Under the pieces are notes generated by a model. That model was not told where the DNA came from and did not search any database. It saw only the letters and a program-made list of their open reading frames with translations. This document shows positions 1 through 8,959 of a stretch of DNA of 64,000 bases, one piece after another; position 1 is the stretch's first letter, and every line of letters begins with the position of its first letter. The position numbers and the translations under genes were made by a program. The stretch is from assembly GCF_021347895.1 (NCBI RefSeq), contig NC_067113.1, forward strand, positions 40,587,474 through 40,651,473, given 5' to 3'. Origin of the DNA: Acanthochromis polyacanthus (lineage: Eukaryota; Chordata; Actinopteri; Pomacentridae).

Positions 1-352
1 ATTTGTCTATGTGATCACCCCCTCCTCCCCCCACACGAAAATATTCGGAGCTCGTCTCTTCCCTGCGCCTTTGGCCCGTTTCGGCTCATTTCGGTTCCTC
101 CATTTGTGTTTGTAAACACCACCCTAATGGCCGGGTGGCTGCCGACTCTGAAGCCACGCTTCTTCGTTGCATAAACACAAGACAAGATGCTGAAGACCAG
201 TGTTTTGGAATTCTTCAGTTTAACTAAAGACTGAACGAGGGCAAAATGTGGACCCGGGAGACCAGACAAACGGATCCGACTATTCGGGCAGTCTCCGCCG
301 CCGCTGCCGCGCCGCCGGACGAACCACACGAACGGATCCGAATATTCGCCCC
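1..352 (+). mobile_element. hAT-like non-autonomous element, 5'-truncated by window edge
   Basis: This stretch is a second, diverged copy of the element at 5092-5677. Both share the block with the pyrimidine-rich run after tgtgatcacc, the tttgtaaacac segment and the ggatccgaata motifs. The left end lies outside the window. The right part breaks down at a C-rich run near 350, so the right terminal repeat is absent. Its only open frames are shadows of the repeat. It lies in the ERGIC2 intron upstream of the exon at 683. Confidence 0.6.
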
Positions 353-682
353 CCCCACACCCCCAGTTTTGGAAAATGTGTAAAAGAAATTAATCCAAAA
401 TAGATTTCTGTAAATGCATCTGAGATTACACTTGGAATCAGTGTGGTGTCTGCTTATAAATCAGGAAAACCACCAATGAAGAGCATCAGAAGCATTAGGA
501 AAGTGTTTGCATTACAGATCAGCAAGTGTAGAAAGAAAGCACATGATGGTGTTTGCTTGAAATGCTAAATATTATCAGAACTGTCACGGGAATTATCAAC
601 TCTGCAGAAAAAACTCAAAACAAAACAGTAACATAACCCATAAGAGGTGATCAGTGGCTTGCTGTGGGTTGTTTTTTTGCAG
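353..682. other. ERGIC2 intron, nothing recognised
   Basis: Moderately AT-rich sequence without a recognisable coding segment or repeat end. It ends in a pyrimidine-rich tract and a cag acceptor at 680-682. The exons encoding the N-terminal half of ERGIC2 are not here. Confidence 0.5.
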
Positions 683-778
683 GGAAGATGCGTCTGTGGA
701 GCCGCTCACCGCTTGCAGGATACATGGACACGTTTACGTCAACAAGGTGGCAGGAAACCTTCACATCACCGTGGGAAA
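683..778 (+). CDS. ergic2: ERGIC2 exon (luminal domain, ACRIHGHVYVNKVAGN)
   Basis: Follows a poly-T tract and gcag, and ends before gtaag. It begins with the last base of a codon and ends with two bases of a Lys codon completed by the next exon. It encodes the conserved luminal segment CRIHGHVYVNKVAGNLHITV. Confidence 0.93.
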
Positions 779-3700
779 GTAAGAAACAGAGTCAGAAAGG
801 TGCTGACAGACATGGCTAGAGGCTGTTTCTGCTCCAGCCACAGAGTGTGTAAATATGGAAATATCTCTACAGAGAGCCGTTTCTGACACTCGTATTCTAA
901 TGCTTCGTGTTTTCAGGCCTATTCATCACCCTCAGGGCCATGCACACATTGCAGCTTTTGTGAGCCATGAGAGTAAGTTAAACGCTGTTTGTCTAATTAT
1001 GCTCGCATCTTTTACAGAGATTAAATGCACAAAAAACTGAAGATTTGTGAGCTTTTATATTAACATTGACTTTATGTTCAGTCCCGCATCATATTCAAAA
1101 CTCTCCTCCTCACTTTCAAAGCTCTCCATGATCTGGCCCCTCCGTACCTCAATGAACTTCTGACCCCCTACTCACCCTCTCGCTCTCTCCGGTCCTCCAG
1201 CTCCAACCTCCTCTCCATCCCTCAAACCAAACTCTCCACTGTGGGGGGGCGGTCTTTCAGTGCTGTGGCCCCAAAGCTCTGGAACTCACTCCCCCAATCC
1301 CTCCATGATTGTCACTCCTCTACTTTCAAATCTCTGCTCAAAACTCATCTTTTCAATAATCATTTTGCCTCCTCCTCTTTGTAGTTTTGTTTTGTTGTTC
1401 TCTTTGTTTATGTAAGCGACCTTGGGTTTGTGAAAGGCGCTATATAAATTGAACATATTATTATTATTATTATTAGGGGCTCGGGGCTGCAGCATGCAGC
1501 CCGAGCCACTATTGTTCTCCTGCTGCGTTTATTATAGTCTTTTCTTCACGTTTCCGCCGTTTTTCGATTCGTAACTCGTCCTAGGCCTTTGAGAAAACCA
1601 AAACAAATTATATATCAAAACGTGCGGCTTCATCGGGAATAGTGTGCTATGACTTTTCTAAGACATTCGTCATTTTTTCGCAGAATTATTCGCAAAAAAC
1701 TGCGAAAAAAGTCCCATAGAAAATGAATGGGGAGTGAAAAAAATCGCCAGAAAAAATCCACTTTTTTCCAAACGCCACTGCTTCGTCATACGTTCACCTA
1801 GAAACTTCATTTAACCATCAAAACGCAGGGATTTTTCTTGTCTCCACAGGAATGTATTTTATGTCAGGCTGAGATTTATAGTTTTTCGTCAGTGAGTCCT
1901 CAAAAAAGTGAAAATTCTCAAAATCTGCTCTGGTTAGAGTGCGGCATGTCAGTTGGTAGAGTGGAGGAGAGGAGAAAAATCCGCCTGAAAATTTCACGAT
2001 CGCATCGTCCTCACGACCAAACGATAAATGTTAGGAGAATGAAATTTGGTCAGATTGTAAACAATTTTCCTGGGATTCAAATGAATCCAAGGTAGAAGAT
2101 CTAGCTCTTTCTGAAGTGAAATGGCAGGCAGCAGTTTAGACCAAAGTCGCACCGTTCTCTCCATAGGAACCAATGTAAACTGAATCATCTGCCTCATGGA
2201 GGGACAGTGTTTTTTAAATCGCTGTAACTTGGTCATTTCTCACAATATTTGGAAAATAATTACATTTATGGTTAGCCACAGCCTTCCTCTCGCTCACGGT
2301 CATTTCGGTTTTCAGCTAGCATTCACGGTTAGCCCACAATTAGCGCCAGAACGAGACGTTGCGCGGTGCTGCTGAGAAGCACTTTTCTGCTGTCTGTGGC
2401 AGGCACCGTTGCTATGGGGGCCCATAGCAACCGCCCTTACACACGCGCAGGCATGCTCGCACGCACACACACAGACTCATTGGTGTGCCACACCCACCTT
2501 CACACCCAATACCTCCACAGGAGCTGCATTTCAGCCTGAAAATCACTGAAACCTCTCAGCTTCACACAGCCTTGAGAGCAGGGGTGTCAAACTCAGTTGA
2601 AACACACCTGATTCAAATGATCAGGCTCGTTATCAGGCTTCTGCTGAGCTTAATGATGAGCTGATTATTTGAATCAGGTGTGTTGGAAGAGGGAAACATC
2701 TAAAACATAGAGGATAGTGGACCTCGAGGAACTGAGTTTGACACCCCTGCTTTAGAGTAACTCCAATCCAAATGTTGACCAGGTGAGATCTTCATGTCTT
2801 TCCCTTTCAAAATAAAAGCACAGCACAATTTCAAAATAAAAGCCTGTGATGGGCCTGAAAACACCAGTTAAACCTCTCAGCTTCACACAGCCTTTACAAT
2901 AACTCCAATCCAAATTTTGACCAGGTGAGATCTCCCTGTCTCTGCCTTTCAAAATAAAAGCACAGCACAATTTCTAAATAAAAGCCTGCGATGGGCCTGA
3001 AAACACCAGTTAAACCTCTCAGCTTCACACAGCCTTTACTCCAATCCAAAGTTTAACCAGGTCTGATCTTCCTGTCTCTGCCTTTCAAAATAAAAGCACA
3101 GCACAATTTCTAAATAAAAGCCTGCAACAGACCAAAAAATGCCAGTTAAACCTCTCAGCTTCACACAGCCTTTACAGTAACTCCAATCCAAATTTTGACC
3201 AGGTGAGATCTTCTTGTCTCTGCCTTTCAAAATAAAAGCACAGCACAATTTCAAAATAAAAGCCTATGACGGACCAAAAAATAACCCTCTCCTGCCCAGC
3301 TCCGGACATGCACACATCCCGAGCCCCTCCCACGATTTCCGCGAGCGGGAATTGTCTAGTGTTAGAAATGTTATGCTTTTTTGCTGAACTGCTCGGCTTT
3401 GTTCTTCCGAAAGAGCCGCATTTGGGTGGATGATTTCTATTTCTAATCCTATGAAATCCAGCAGATAACATTTTTATTTTCCAGATTTACTTCGAGCGCT
3501 TACAGTGATTCCCCGTAGCCTTGATTGAACCTGAGCCTCCTCTCATTTTTGCACTACAGCGTACAACTTCTCCCATCGAATAGACCATTTATCTTTCGGG
3601 GAGGAGATTCCAGGCATCATTAATCCTCTGGACGGCACGGAGAAAATCACCTATAACAGTAAGTTACTGCAAACCAGAGGATAAAGCACATGATGGAGTA

Positions 3701-6455
3701 GCTTCCAACTAGAGTACATTTGAATCGGGTTTTCTACCGGATCTTTTTGCATTACAGGTTCAGTCTCACTGTCCTTAAGTCAACTTGTACATCTTATTGG
3801 AATACAGATTATTCAGAAAGTGCAATGACTGATTAGACAGAGAGTGTCATTTTGGGTTTCTTACTTATATCTCTTTATTTCTTCCACATATTATTCCATT
3901 TTTGTACCTCAGATAACCAGATGTTCCAGTACTTCATTACAGTGGTGCCCACCAAGCTCAACACATACAAGATATCTGCAGACACACACCAGTTCTCTGT
4001 GACCGAGCGAGTGAGTAAAACCCCGGCTCAGTCTCGTTTCAACAAATCAACGAGGACCAAGAATTTTAGAGGAATTAATCTCCATGCTCTCTGTTTTTAA
4101 GGAGCGAGTCATCAACCACGCAGCAGGCAGTCACGGCGTTTCTGGCATCTTCGTCAAGTACGACACCAGCTCTTTGATGGTGACCGTCAGCGAGCAGCAC
4201 ATGCCGCTTTGGCAGTTCCTGGTGCGACTGTGTGGCATAATCGGAGGCATATTCTCCACCACAGGCAAGTCTGCTTTCACCTGCAATACAATTCAATCAG
4301 AGGTAAATCAGGCGTGATTTTAAAGGTCCCATACTGTGCCCCTTTTTAGCAAATCAATTCAAAGTGTCTTTTTTTTTTTAGCTGAAAATACTGCAAAGAT
4401 GGTTCCTTTCCACAAATGTATGACTCCTGGTTTTAGTCCTGTTCTGAACTGGCTGTTTCAGTGTCCGCTGCTGTCCACACCCCCTTCAGGAAGAAGACTC
4501 TCTCTGTGTTTGTAGCAGAATAACACAGCTCACACAGACGTGAATGAGTGTGAAACCAGGACTTTCTGTTGCTTCTAACTTGCTCTCCGAGCAATAATTT
4601 TACACAGAAATACCACAAAATTCACAGCGCGTAGTTTTTAACTTGTGTATGCTGACTCTGGTTATCATCTAGACTTAAGGGACTGCATTTCAGTGACTTT
4701 CCTGTCTTTACATTATATACTGAGCCATTTAATCTAGTGCTATCTTCAAACTTGGGCTGTCAAATTAACGCATTAACACGGATTAATCCATCATCATGAT
4801 TAATCCGAATATGCTGGATAAAAGGAGGAGTGGGCGACCAAGAACATCTGACACTGTCCCTGTCTCCATAAATTTCTTGTGCCATACACAAATTGAAGGA
4901 TGTGATGGTGGCTCTCTTCCATACTTAGTTTTGTAGTTTCGTGTCGAGTCTGCACGTCGGATTTTGTCTCAATAAACCATGATACACATTGTGCCTTCTC
5001 TTTAGGAGTAGCCGTTTTTTAGGGTTTCATTTAATAGTACCTCTTTCACCAACAGGACACCTGAAACACACAATTTCGATGTGATTACAAATAAGGCTGG
5101 ACCCGAATATCCCGAATATTCGTTCGCTATGGCGGTATCCGAATATTCGCCCCCCCCCGCTGGTTGGACGTTACCGGGCGGAAAGAATATGCAGCGTGAC
5201 TGTCTTCCTGTCTTCCCTCCGCCTTCGGCCCACATCGGCTCATCTCGTCGTGTAATCACATAAACATATACACATATGTCTATGTGATCACCCCTTCCTC
5301 CCCCCACACGAAAATATTTGGAGCTCGTCTCTTCCCTTCGCCTTCGGCCCTCTTCGGTTCATTTCGGCTCCTCCATTCGTGTTTGTAAACATCACCCGAT
5401 TGGCCAGGTTGCTGCCGACTCTGACGTCACGCTTCACTTCGTTGCATAAACACAAGACAAGATGCTGAAGACCTCCGCTGTTTGGGAATTCTTCAGTTTA
5501 ACTGAAGACAAAACGAAGGCAAAATTTGGAGCCGAGAGACCAGATGAACGGATCCGAATATTCGGGCCGTCTCCGCCACCCCGTCGGACGTTACGGGGCG
5601 GAACGAATATTTGGATATTCGTCTTTAATAGGGTCCGAATATTCGGAGGCCAGAAACCACTATTCGGGTCAGCCCTAATTACAAACTTTACTAAACACTG
5701 ATTGCAATAAAACAAATCTGGTTAAGAAATCTTATCAACTGCCTTTGTAATAAATTCTTAAAATTGCAAAGAAACTTCATGAGCTTCCCCTTCTTTCTTG
5801 AGTTTGTTTGCTCATGCAAAATGAAACGCGATTAATACAGATTAAGAAGAACGATATTTAATCTTGATTAATCTAAATTAATCCACAGCAACCCTGTGAT
5901 TAATCTGATCAAAAAGTTTTTTGGCGTTTCACAGCACTGCTTCTAACTGAAAATTTGTAGCTAAAAATCAAACCGTTGGGGCGCCTCGGTAGCTCAACTG
6001 GTTGAATGGGCGACACATCAACAGAGCTTATAGTCATGAGTTTGAATCCAGCCCTTTGCTGCAGGTCTTTCCCCCTCCTCACTTTCCTGTCTCTCTCTCT
6101 CTTTCTCACTGCTGTCTGTCAATAAAGCCAGAAAAACGCCAAAAAACATAAATTCAAACAGTTCTCACCCTCTTTTTCTTCAAAGGAATGCTTCACGGTC
6201 TTGTCGGCTTCTGTTTTGACGTCGTCTGCTGTCGCTTCAAACTCGGAGTCTATCGGCCCAGAGAGGTGAGTTTTGGCCACGTTTATTCTTCTCCATTCCT
6301 GTTGCGACCATTTTTACTTAACACCAGAGGGAAATTGCTCCGCTGTCTAACAGCAAGCACTGAATCTGTTGCAGGATGTGCAGCTACACGACCAGGCGAA
6401 CAATCTGAACCATCACCGGCCTCCTCTGCTGGCTGATGAAGCCCCTCAGGAATAG
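683..6455 (+). CDS. ergic2: ERGIC2, partial gene (last seven coding exons)
   Basis: Product: ER-Golgi intermediate compartment protein 2, of the Erv41/ERV46-type COPII cargo-cycling membrane protein family. It shuttles between ER and Golgi in complex with ERGIC3/ERGIC1 relatives. Exons at 683-778, 917-972, 3560-3658, 3913-4010, 4102-4264, 6186-6265 and 6375-6455 join in compatible phases and give 223 residues plus TAG. Recognised family blocks include NQMFQYFITVVPTKLNTYKI, INHAAGSHGVSGIF and GGIFSTT followed by GMLHG. The family is about 377 residues, so about 154 N-terminal residues, with the first membrane span, lie left of the window. The hydrophobic stretch from FLVRLCGIIGG into the next exon is the C-terminal membrane span. 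The tail is short and polar (HRPPLLADEAPQE). All introns have GT-AG ends except the one after 4264, which starts GC. The gene is convergent with the FAR gene downstream, as in human. Confidence 0.95.
917..972 (+). CDS. ergic2: ERGIC2 exon (GHAHIAAFVSHE)
   Basis: Acceptor tttcag at 911-916, donor gtaagt at 973. It encodes PIHHPQGHAHIAAFVSHE, matching the family segment of the same length. It leaves one base over for the next exon. Confidence 0.92.
1082..1490 (+). mobile_element. L2-like LINE 3' end with open RT C-terminus
   Basis: An uninterrupted frame from 1082 to a TAG at 1382-1384 (100 codons, no ATG) reads as the C-terminal tail of a non-LTR retrotransposon ORF2. Typical blocks are FKTLLLTFKALHDLAPPYL, SRSLRSSS, RSFSAVAPKLWNSLP and FKSLLKTHLF. 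It is followed by a short 3' UTR with tgtaagcgaccttgggt, gcgctatataaat and an (ATT)n tail near 1467-1487, usual for fish L2-like LINEs. It is 5'-truncated, so only the end is present. It lies in an ERGIC2 intron in the gene's orientation. Confidence 0.8.
1478..2470. repeat. Unclassified interspersed repeat with terminal palindrome
   Basis: Starts at the LINE tail with a hairpin-forming palindrome: ggctcgg and gctgcagc are mirrored by gcagcc and cgagcc at about 1480-1509. Another perfect hairpin lies at 2409-2433, gttgctatggg separated by two bases from cccatagcaac. In between is low-complexity, gene-free sequence that looks like a common fish dispersed repeat. No terminal inverted repeat or target duplication could be fixed, so class and limits are uncertain. 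Confidence 0.45.
2517..3285. repeat. Tandem repeat, unit about 136-142 bp, five units
   Basis: The unit contains ctccaatccaaa, accaggtgagatctt, ttcaaaataaaagcacagca and cctctcagcttcacacagcc. The ctccaatcc marker falls at 2761, 2903, 3039 and 3181, giving spacings of 142, 136 and 142. A partial first unit at 2517-2578 is separated from the rest by a hAT MITE (2579-2749). Reading frames on the minus strand through this array repeat the same peptide and are artefacts. Confidence 0.9.
2579..2749. mobile_element. hAT MITE, 171 bp, inserted in the tandem array
   Basis: Terminal inverted repeats CAGGGGTGTCAAACTCAG and its complement at the right end. Internal arms mirror each other too (cacacctgattcaaat and atttgaatcaggtgtg). 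It is flanked by an 8-bp duplication, cttgagag at 2571-2578 and ctttagag at 2750-2757 (7 of 8 match). The size, CAGGGG ends and 8-bp duplication fit hAT. Confidence 0.85.
3560..3658 (+). CDS. ergic2: ERGIC2 exon (YNFSHRIDHLSFGE)
   Basis: Acceptor ctacag, donor gtaagt at 3659. It encodes YNFSHRIDHLSFGEEIPGII followed by NPLDGTEKITYN. The phase matches both neighbours (two bases carried in, one carried out). Confidence 0.94.
3913..4010 (+). CDS. ergic2: ERGIC2 exon (NQMFQYFITVVPTKL)
   Basis: Acceptor cctcag, donor gtgagt at 4011. It encodes NQMFQYFITVVPTKLNTYKI then SADTHQFSVTER, the most conserved luminal block of the family, and ends on a codon boundary. Confidence 0.95.
4102..4264 (+). CDS. 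ergic2: ERGIC2 exon (INHAAGSHGVSGIF to GGIFSTTG), GC donor
   Basis: Acceptor tttttaag. It encodes ERVINHAAGSHGVSGIFVKY, MPLWQFLVRLCGIIGG and IFSTT, and so contains most of the C-terminal membrane span. The splice after ACAG at 4264 is followed by GCAAGT, a GC-type donor. This is the only junction that yields the conserved STTGMLHG with the next exon. Confidence 0.93.
4321..4625 (+). repeat. Dispersed repeat family A, copy 1
   Basis: Begins taaaggtcccatactgtgcc. It shares ctggttttagtcctgttct, ttcaggaagaagactctctc and aggacttt blocks with copies at 52855-53090 (+) and 38062-38243 (-). It is dispersed, non-coding and unclassified. Confidence 0.65.
4754..5908. repeat. Unclassified repeat (gggctgtcaa start), split by a hAT insertion
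   Basis: Left part begins gggctgtcaaattaacgcat with several gattaatcc motifs. Right part, after the hAT element at 5092-5677, ends with more attaatc motifs near 5825-5908. The shared motif on both sides suggests one older element interrupted by the insertion. Outer limits are approximate. Confidence 0.45.
5092..5677 (+). mobile_element. hAT-like non-autonomous element with 8-bp TSD
   Basis: 586 bp between two perfect copies of the 8-bp duplication attacaaa (5084-5091 and 5678-5685). Ends are TAAGGCTGGACCCGAATA and, inverted, TAGGGCTGACCCGAATA. Inside it repeatedly contains the self-complementary cgaatattcg. Its reading frames show no recognisable protein. It sits in the ERGIC2 intron that has the GC donor. 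The 8-bp duplication supports hAT. Confidence 0.85.
5977..6148 (+). mobile_element. tRNA-derived SINE
   Basis: Starts with a tRNA-like head: an A-box-like tcggtagctcaactggttg and, about 45 bases on, a B-box-like gagtttgaatcc. It is followed by a tRNA-unrelated body with the ctgcaggtctttccccctc region, a (tc)n tract and a tail aataaagccagaaaaacgcc. This is a familiar fish SINE layout. It ends about 40 bp before an ERGIC2 acceptor. It is not a functional tRNA gene: the head is diverged. Confidence 0.8.
6186..6265 (+). CDS. ergic2: ERGIC2 exon (MLHGLVGF, end of membrane span)
   Basis: Acceptor cttcaaag, donor gtgagt at 6266. It encodes GMLHGLVGFCFDVVCCRFKL then GVYRPRE: the end of the C-terminal span and the start of the cytosolic tail. 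Confidence 0.95.
6375..6455 (+). CDS. ergic2: ERGIC2 last coding exon, stop TAG
   Basis: Acceptor gttgcag. 27 codons ending in TAG at 6453-6455. It encodes a polar tail DVQLHDQANNLNHHRPPLLA then DEAPQE, similar in length to the family tail. Confidence 0.93.
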   Translation, partial: DVQLHDQANNLNHHRPPLLADEAPQE

Positions 6456-6529
6456 CTGCCAGTCAGTCAGTCAGTCATCATCGGACTCTCCTCCTCCTGA
6501 ACCGTTTGATGGTAAAGAAGCCACCAGAC

Positions 6530-6535
6530 AATAAA
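6530..6535 (+). promoter_or_regulatory. ERGIC2 polyadenylation signal
   Basis: AATAAA 75 bases after the ERGIC2 stop codon, implying a short 3' UTR. This is the first canonical signal after the stop. Confidence 0.7.
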
Positions 6536-7137
6536 TGAACAATGTCAGTGCTTACTCATCCCAGTGGGACAGATGGCTTCAATCAGTCCATCAAATGATA
6601 TTGTGTTTATTGAAGATGTTCATACGTCCTCGCCTTTCCTCCTTGTGTCTCCCTCCTGACATGTGACAATTACAGTATTGAAAGTGTTCTCAGAAAGTCT
6701 ATTTTATCTTCTCGGTGACCTATGTTTACCTTAATTCAACTCACAACATGCTATAATGTGACGAATGAGTGCAGAATGTGCGGCTGCGATACATTTTAAA
6801 TACACATCAACCTCAAGAATACAAAAAGAAAACTTACAGTTGTTGAGTCTGCCTCCTGCTGTGCATAATGGTCACTTTTTTATGTGTCGGGGCTGTCAGA
6901 AACACTGCCATAAAGGATACCCTTCTGCATCCGGCAAGCCTCCTCTCTCCAGATGCATTTTAGGAATTAAGACGTCCTTCATGATGGCGCTCTGAGGTCG
7001 GTTTCCGGGTCACAGAACAGAAAATGGAGAAGACGAGGATGTGCAAATTACCAAAATGAAAAGAGCCCCATAGGTCATTAAATTGTGTTTACTTACTGAA
7101 AGAGGCGAAGCTGCCTATGAAACCCTGCGGTACTTAT
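6536..7137. other. Start of the ERGIC2-FAR intergenic interval
   Basis: No gene or clear repeat seen. It lies between the ERGIC2 poly(A) signal and the first TTAA element. Short reading frames here have no recognisable product. Confidence 0.5.
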
Positions 7138-7888
7138 TTAACCCTCCCGCTGTCTTCATTTACGGGCAAAAAATATAGTTTCCTTGTCTGAAAAAAATCC
7201 AAAAATTCTGCAAAAAAATTCCCCAAATTTCAGAAACTTTGCAAAACCTTCAGAAAGAAAATTCACATAATTCCTTAAAAGTTTCCCTTAAAAGTTTTAT
7301 TTTTACCCCCCCCACCAAATTTGGCAAGAAAATTCAGTAAAAAAATCTTCCAAAAAATCCTAAAAATATCTAACATGATTACACATATATCAGTAAAACT
7401 TTTAATATTTTCTTTGAGAATATTCATAAAAAAAAATCCAGCGAATTTTGCTGGATTTTGGTTGATTTTTCTTTTGTGAATGCACATCCTTTTTAACATC
7501 TTTTTCCACCAATAAAATGCCTCCATTTTGGCAAGAAAATTCATGTAAATATTTTCAAAAAATGAGTAAAATTCTTTAAAAAAAACCCCCTAAAAATACC
7601 TAAACGGATTACATATATATATATTAGTAAAATGTCTGACATTTTCTTCAAGAACATTCGCAAAAAAATCCAAAATCCAGTGAAATTGCTGGATTTTGGT
7701 TGATTTTTTGGTGAATGTTCTTAAGAAACATCTTTAACATGTTTTTTTTCACTAAAAAATGTTCAAAAATCTTCCAAAAATATTGAAAATGTGGACATCA
7801 GAAGTTTCAATGTGTAAATATATTTTTTCCACATTTTTATAAACTTTAAAACAGGTCACTTGAACCTGTGGGACGACACGAGGGTTAA
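7138..7888 (-). mobile_element. TTAA (piggyBac-like) MITE, copy 1
   Basis: TTAA at both ends (7138-7141, 7885-7888). Left end accctcccgctgtcttc, right end gacgacacgagggttaa. Inside it carries the family's mirrored blocks: aagaacattcgcaaaa facing ttggttgattttttggtgaa around 7650-7720. It is longer than most copies because an internal part is duplicated: gctggattttggttgattt occurs twice, near 7449 and 7688. Confidence 0.8.
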
Positions 7889-8959
7889 ATATCACAGCTC
7901 AAATGAAACTAAACCCTTCACCTTAAGATGACCTGGATGACTGGGAACCTTCACAGACACGTGTTGATCTTGTTATAGCACCTTTTAAATGTCGTATTCT
8001 CTCGGTTTTATTTCCTGCCGCAGCAAATGCTTCTGATTGTTTGGTTGTTGCTCCGCTTACATTAAAGTTTAAATACCCATAAATTCCAAAGGCCATTATC
8101 TCAGCTGCTTTGTTTCACAGTTTTAAAGTGAAGAACAACCAGATGATTTTCAAAGCAGCTGAACCATAAAACTTTACAAACAGAGCTGGAAGATGACAGA
8201 AAGTCAATTATGAAGGTACATAATGAGAGAAAAAGCAGCTAATGCCCTGCACTGCATGATGGTTTAAAGGGGTACTTGTCAAAGCTGAGTTTTTTTTTGT
8301 TAAAGAAGTGACTAAAAATCAGACTTTTAAACACCATCTGTCAGTAACAGGCTGTCTGCTATACGTTTGTACTCTGAGAGCCCAAGTTGAGATAATGTTG
8401 CAGCTTACATTCACCAACTTTGGAAAGCGGAACAAACAAAAGGACCACTGTCTGAGTGGTATTCCAAGTGACAATTGATTTGGGTATGCAAATCTGTGTG
8501 GAAAAACCCCAAACAGTGAGGTAGGAAGCAAGTTTAACGGACAGCAGCACTCTTACACTTTTTCTCTTCTAGTTTATTTCAGTTTTGCCAAGCAGACTTG
8601 AAGTGTTGTCAGAGCAGGGAATACAGGTGGTCAAACATTTCGCAAATGACACCAGAAAGAATAAGATGAAATCGCTCGTTGCGCGTCGCCGTTTGTCACA
8701 TACGGTAACGGCAGCAGCTCCAACCTGGGGGTTTGTGGGACCAACAGTGCTTCGCATTTGGTCGGCAAACAGCAAAGACAGCGCTTTGTTGGCAAACAGA
8801 CACACAGAAGAGAAAAACCTCAAACTGACGACACCATTAAAGTAGCCCTGTAGCTCTTAGAGAACAATCTGACGAAACCGCTTCATCATGCAGGCTCTGT
8901 ACGACGCACACATTTTGGTTCATTATCTCCATCTGCGATTAGGAGCACAGTTACCACGG
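7889..8959. other. Intergenic, nothing recognised
   Basis: Repeat-poor sequence between the MITE and the inferred end of the FAR transcript. Reading frames of 60-90 codons on both strands near 8319-8845 lack family features or splice context. Confidence 0.5.

Noticed and set aside
2752..3471. Three similar minus-strand proteins with the CCAFILKGRD motif, as if a small gene family
   Set aside because: They are translations of the 140-bp tandem repeat. Unit lengths of 142 and 136 bp shift the frame between units, and no conserved gene structure exists.
5977..6060. Possible tRNA gene
   Set aside because: The A- and B-box-like blocks belong to a SINE head with a tRNA-unrelated body. The cloverleaf is not intact.
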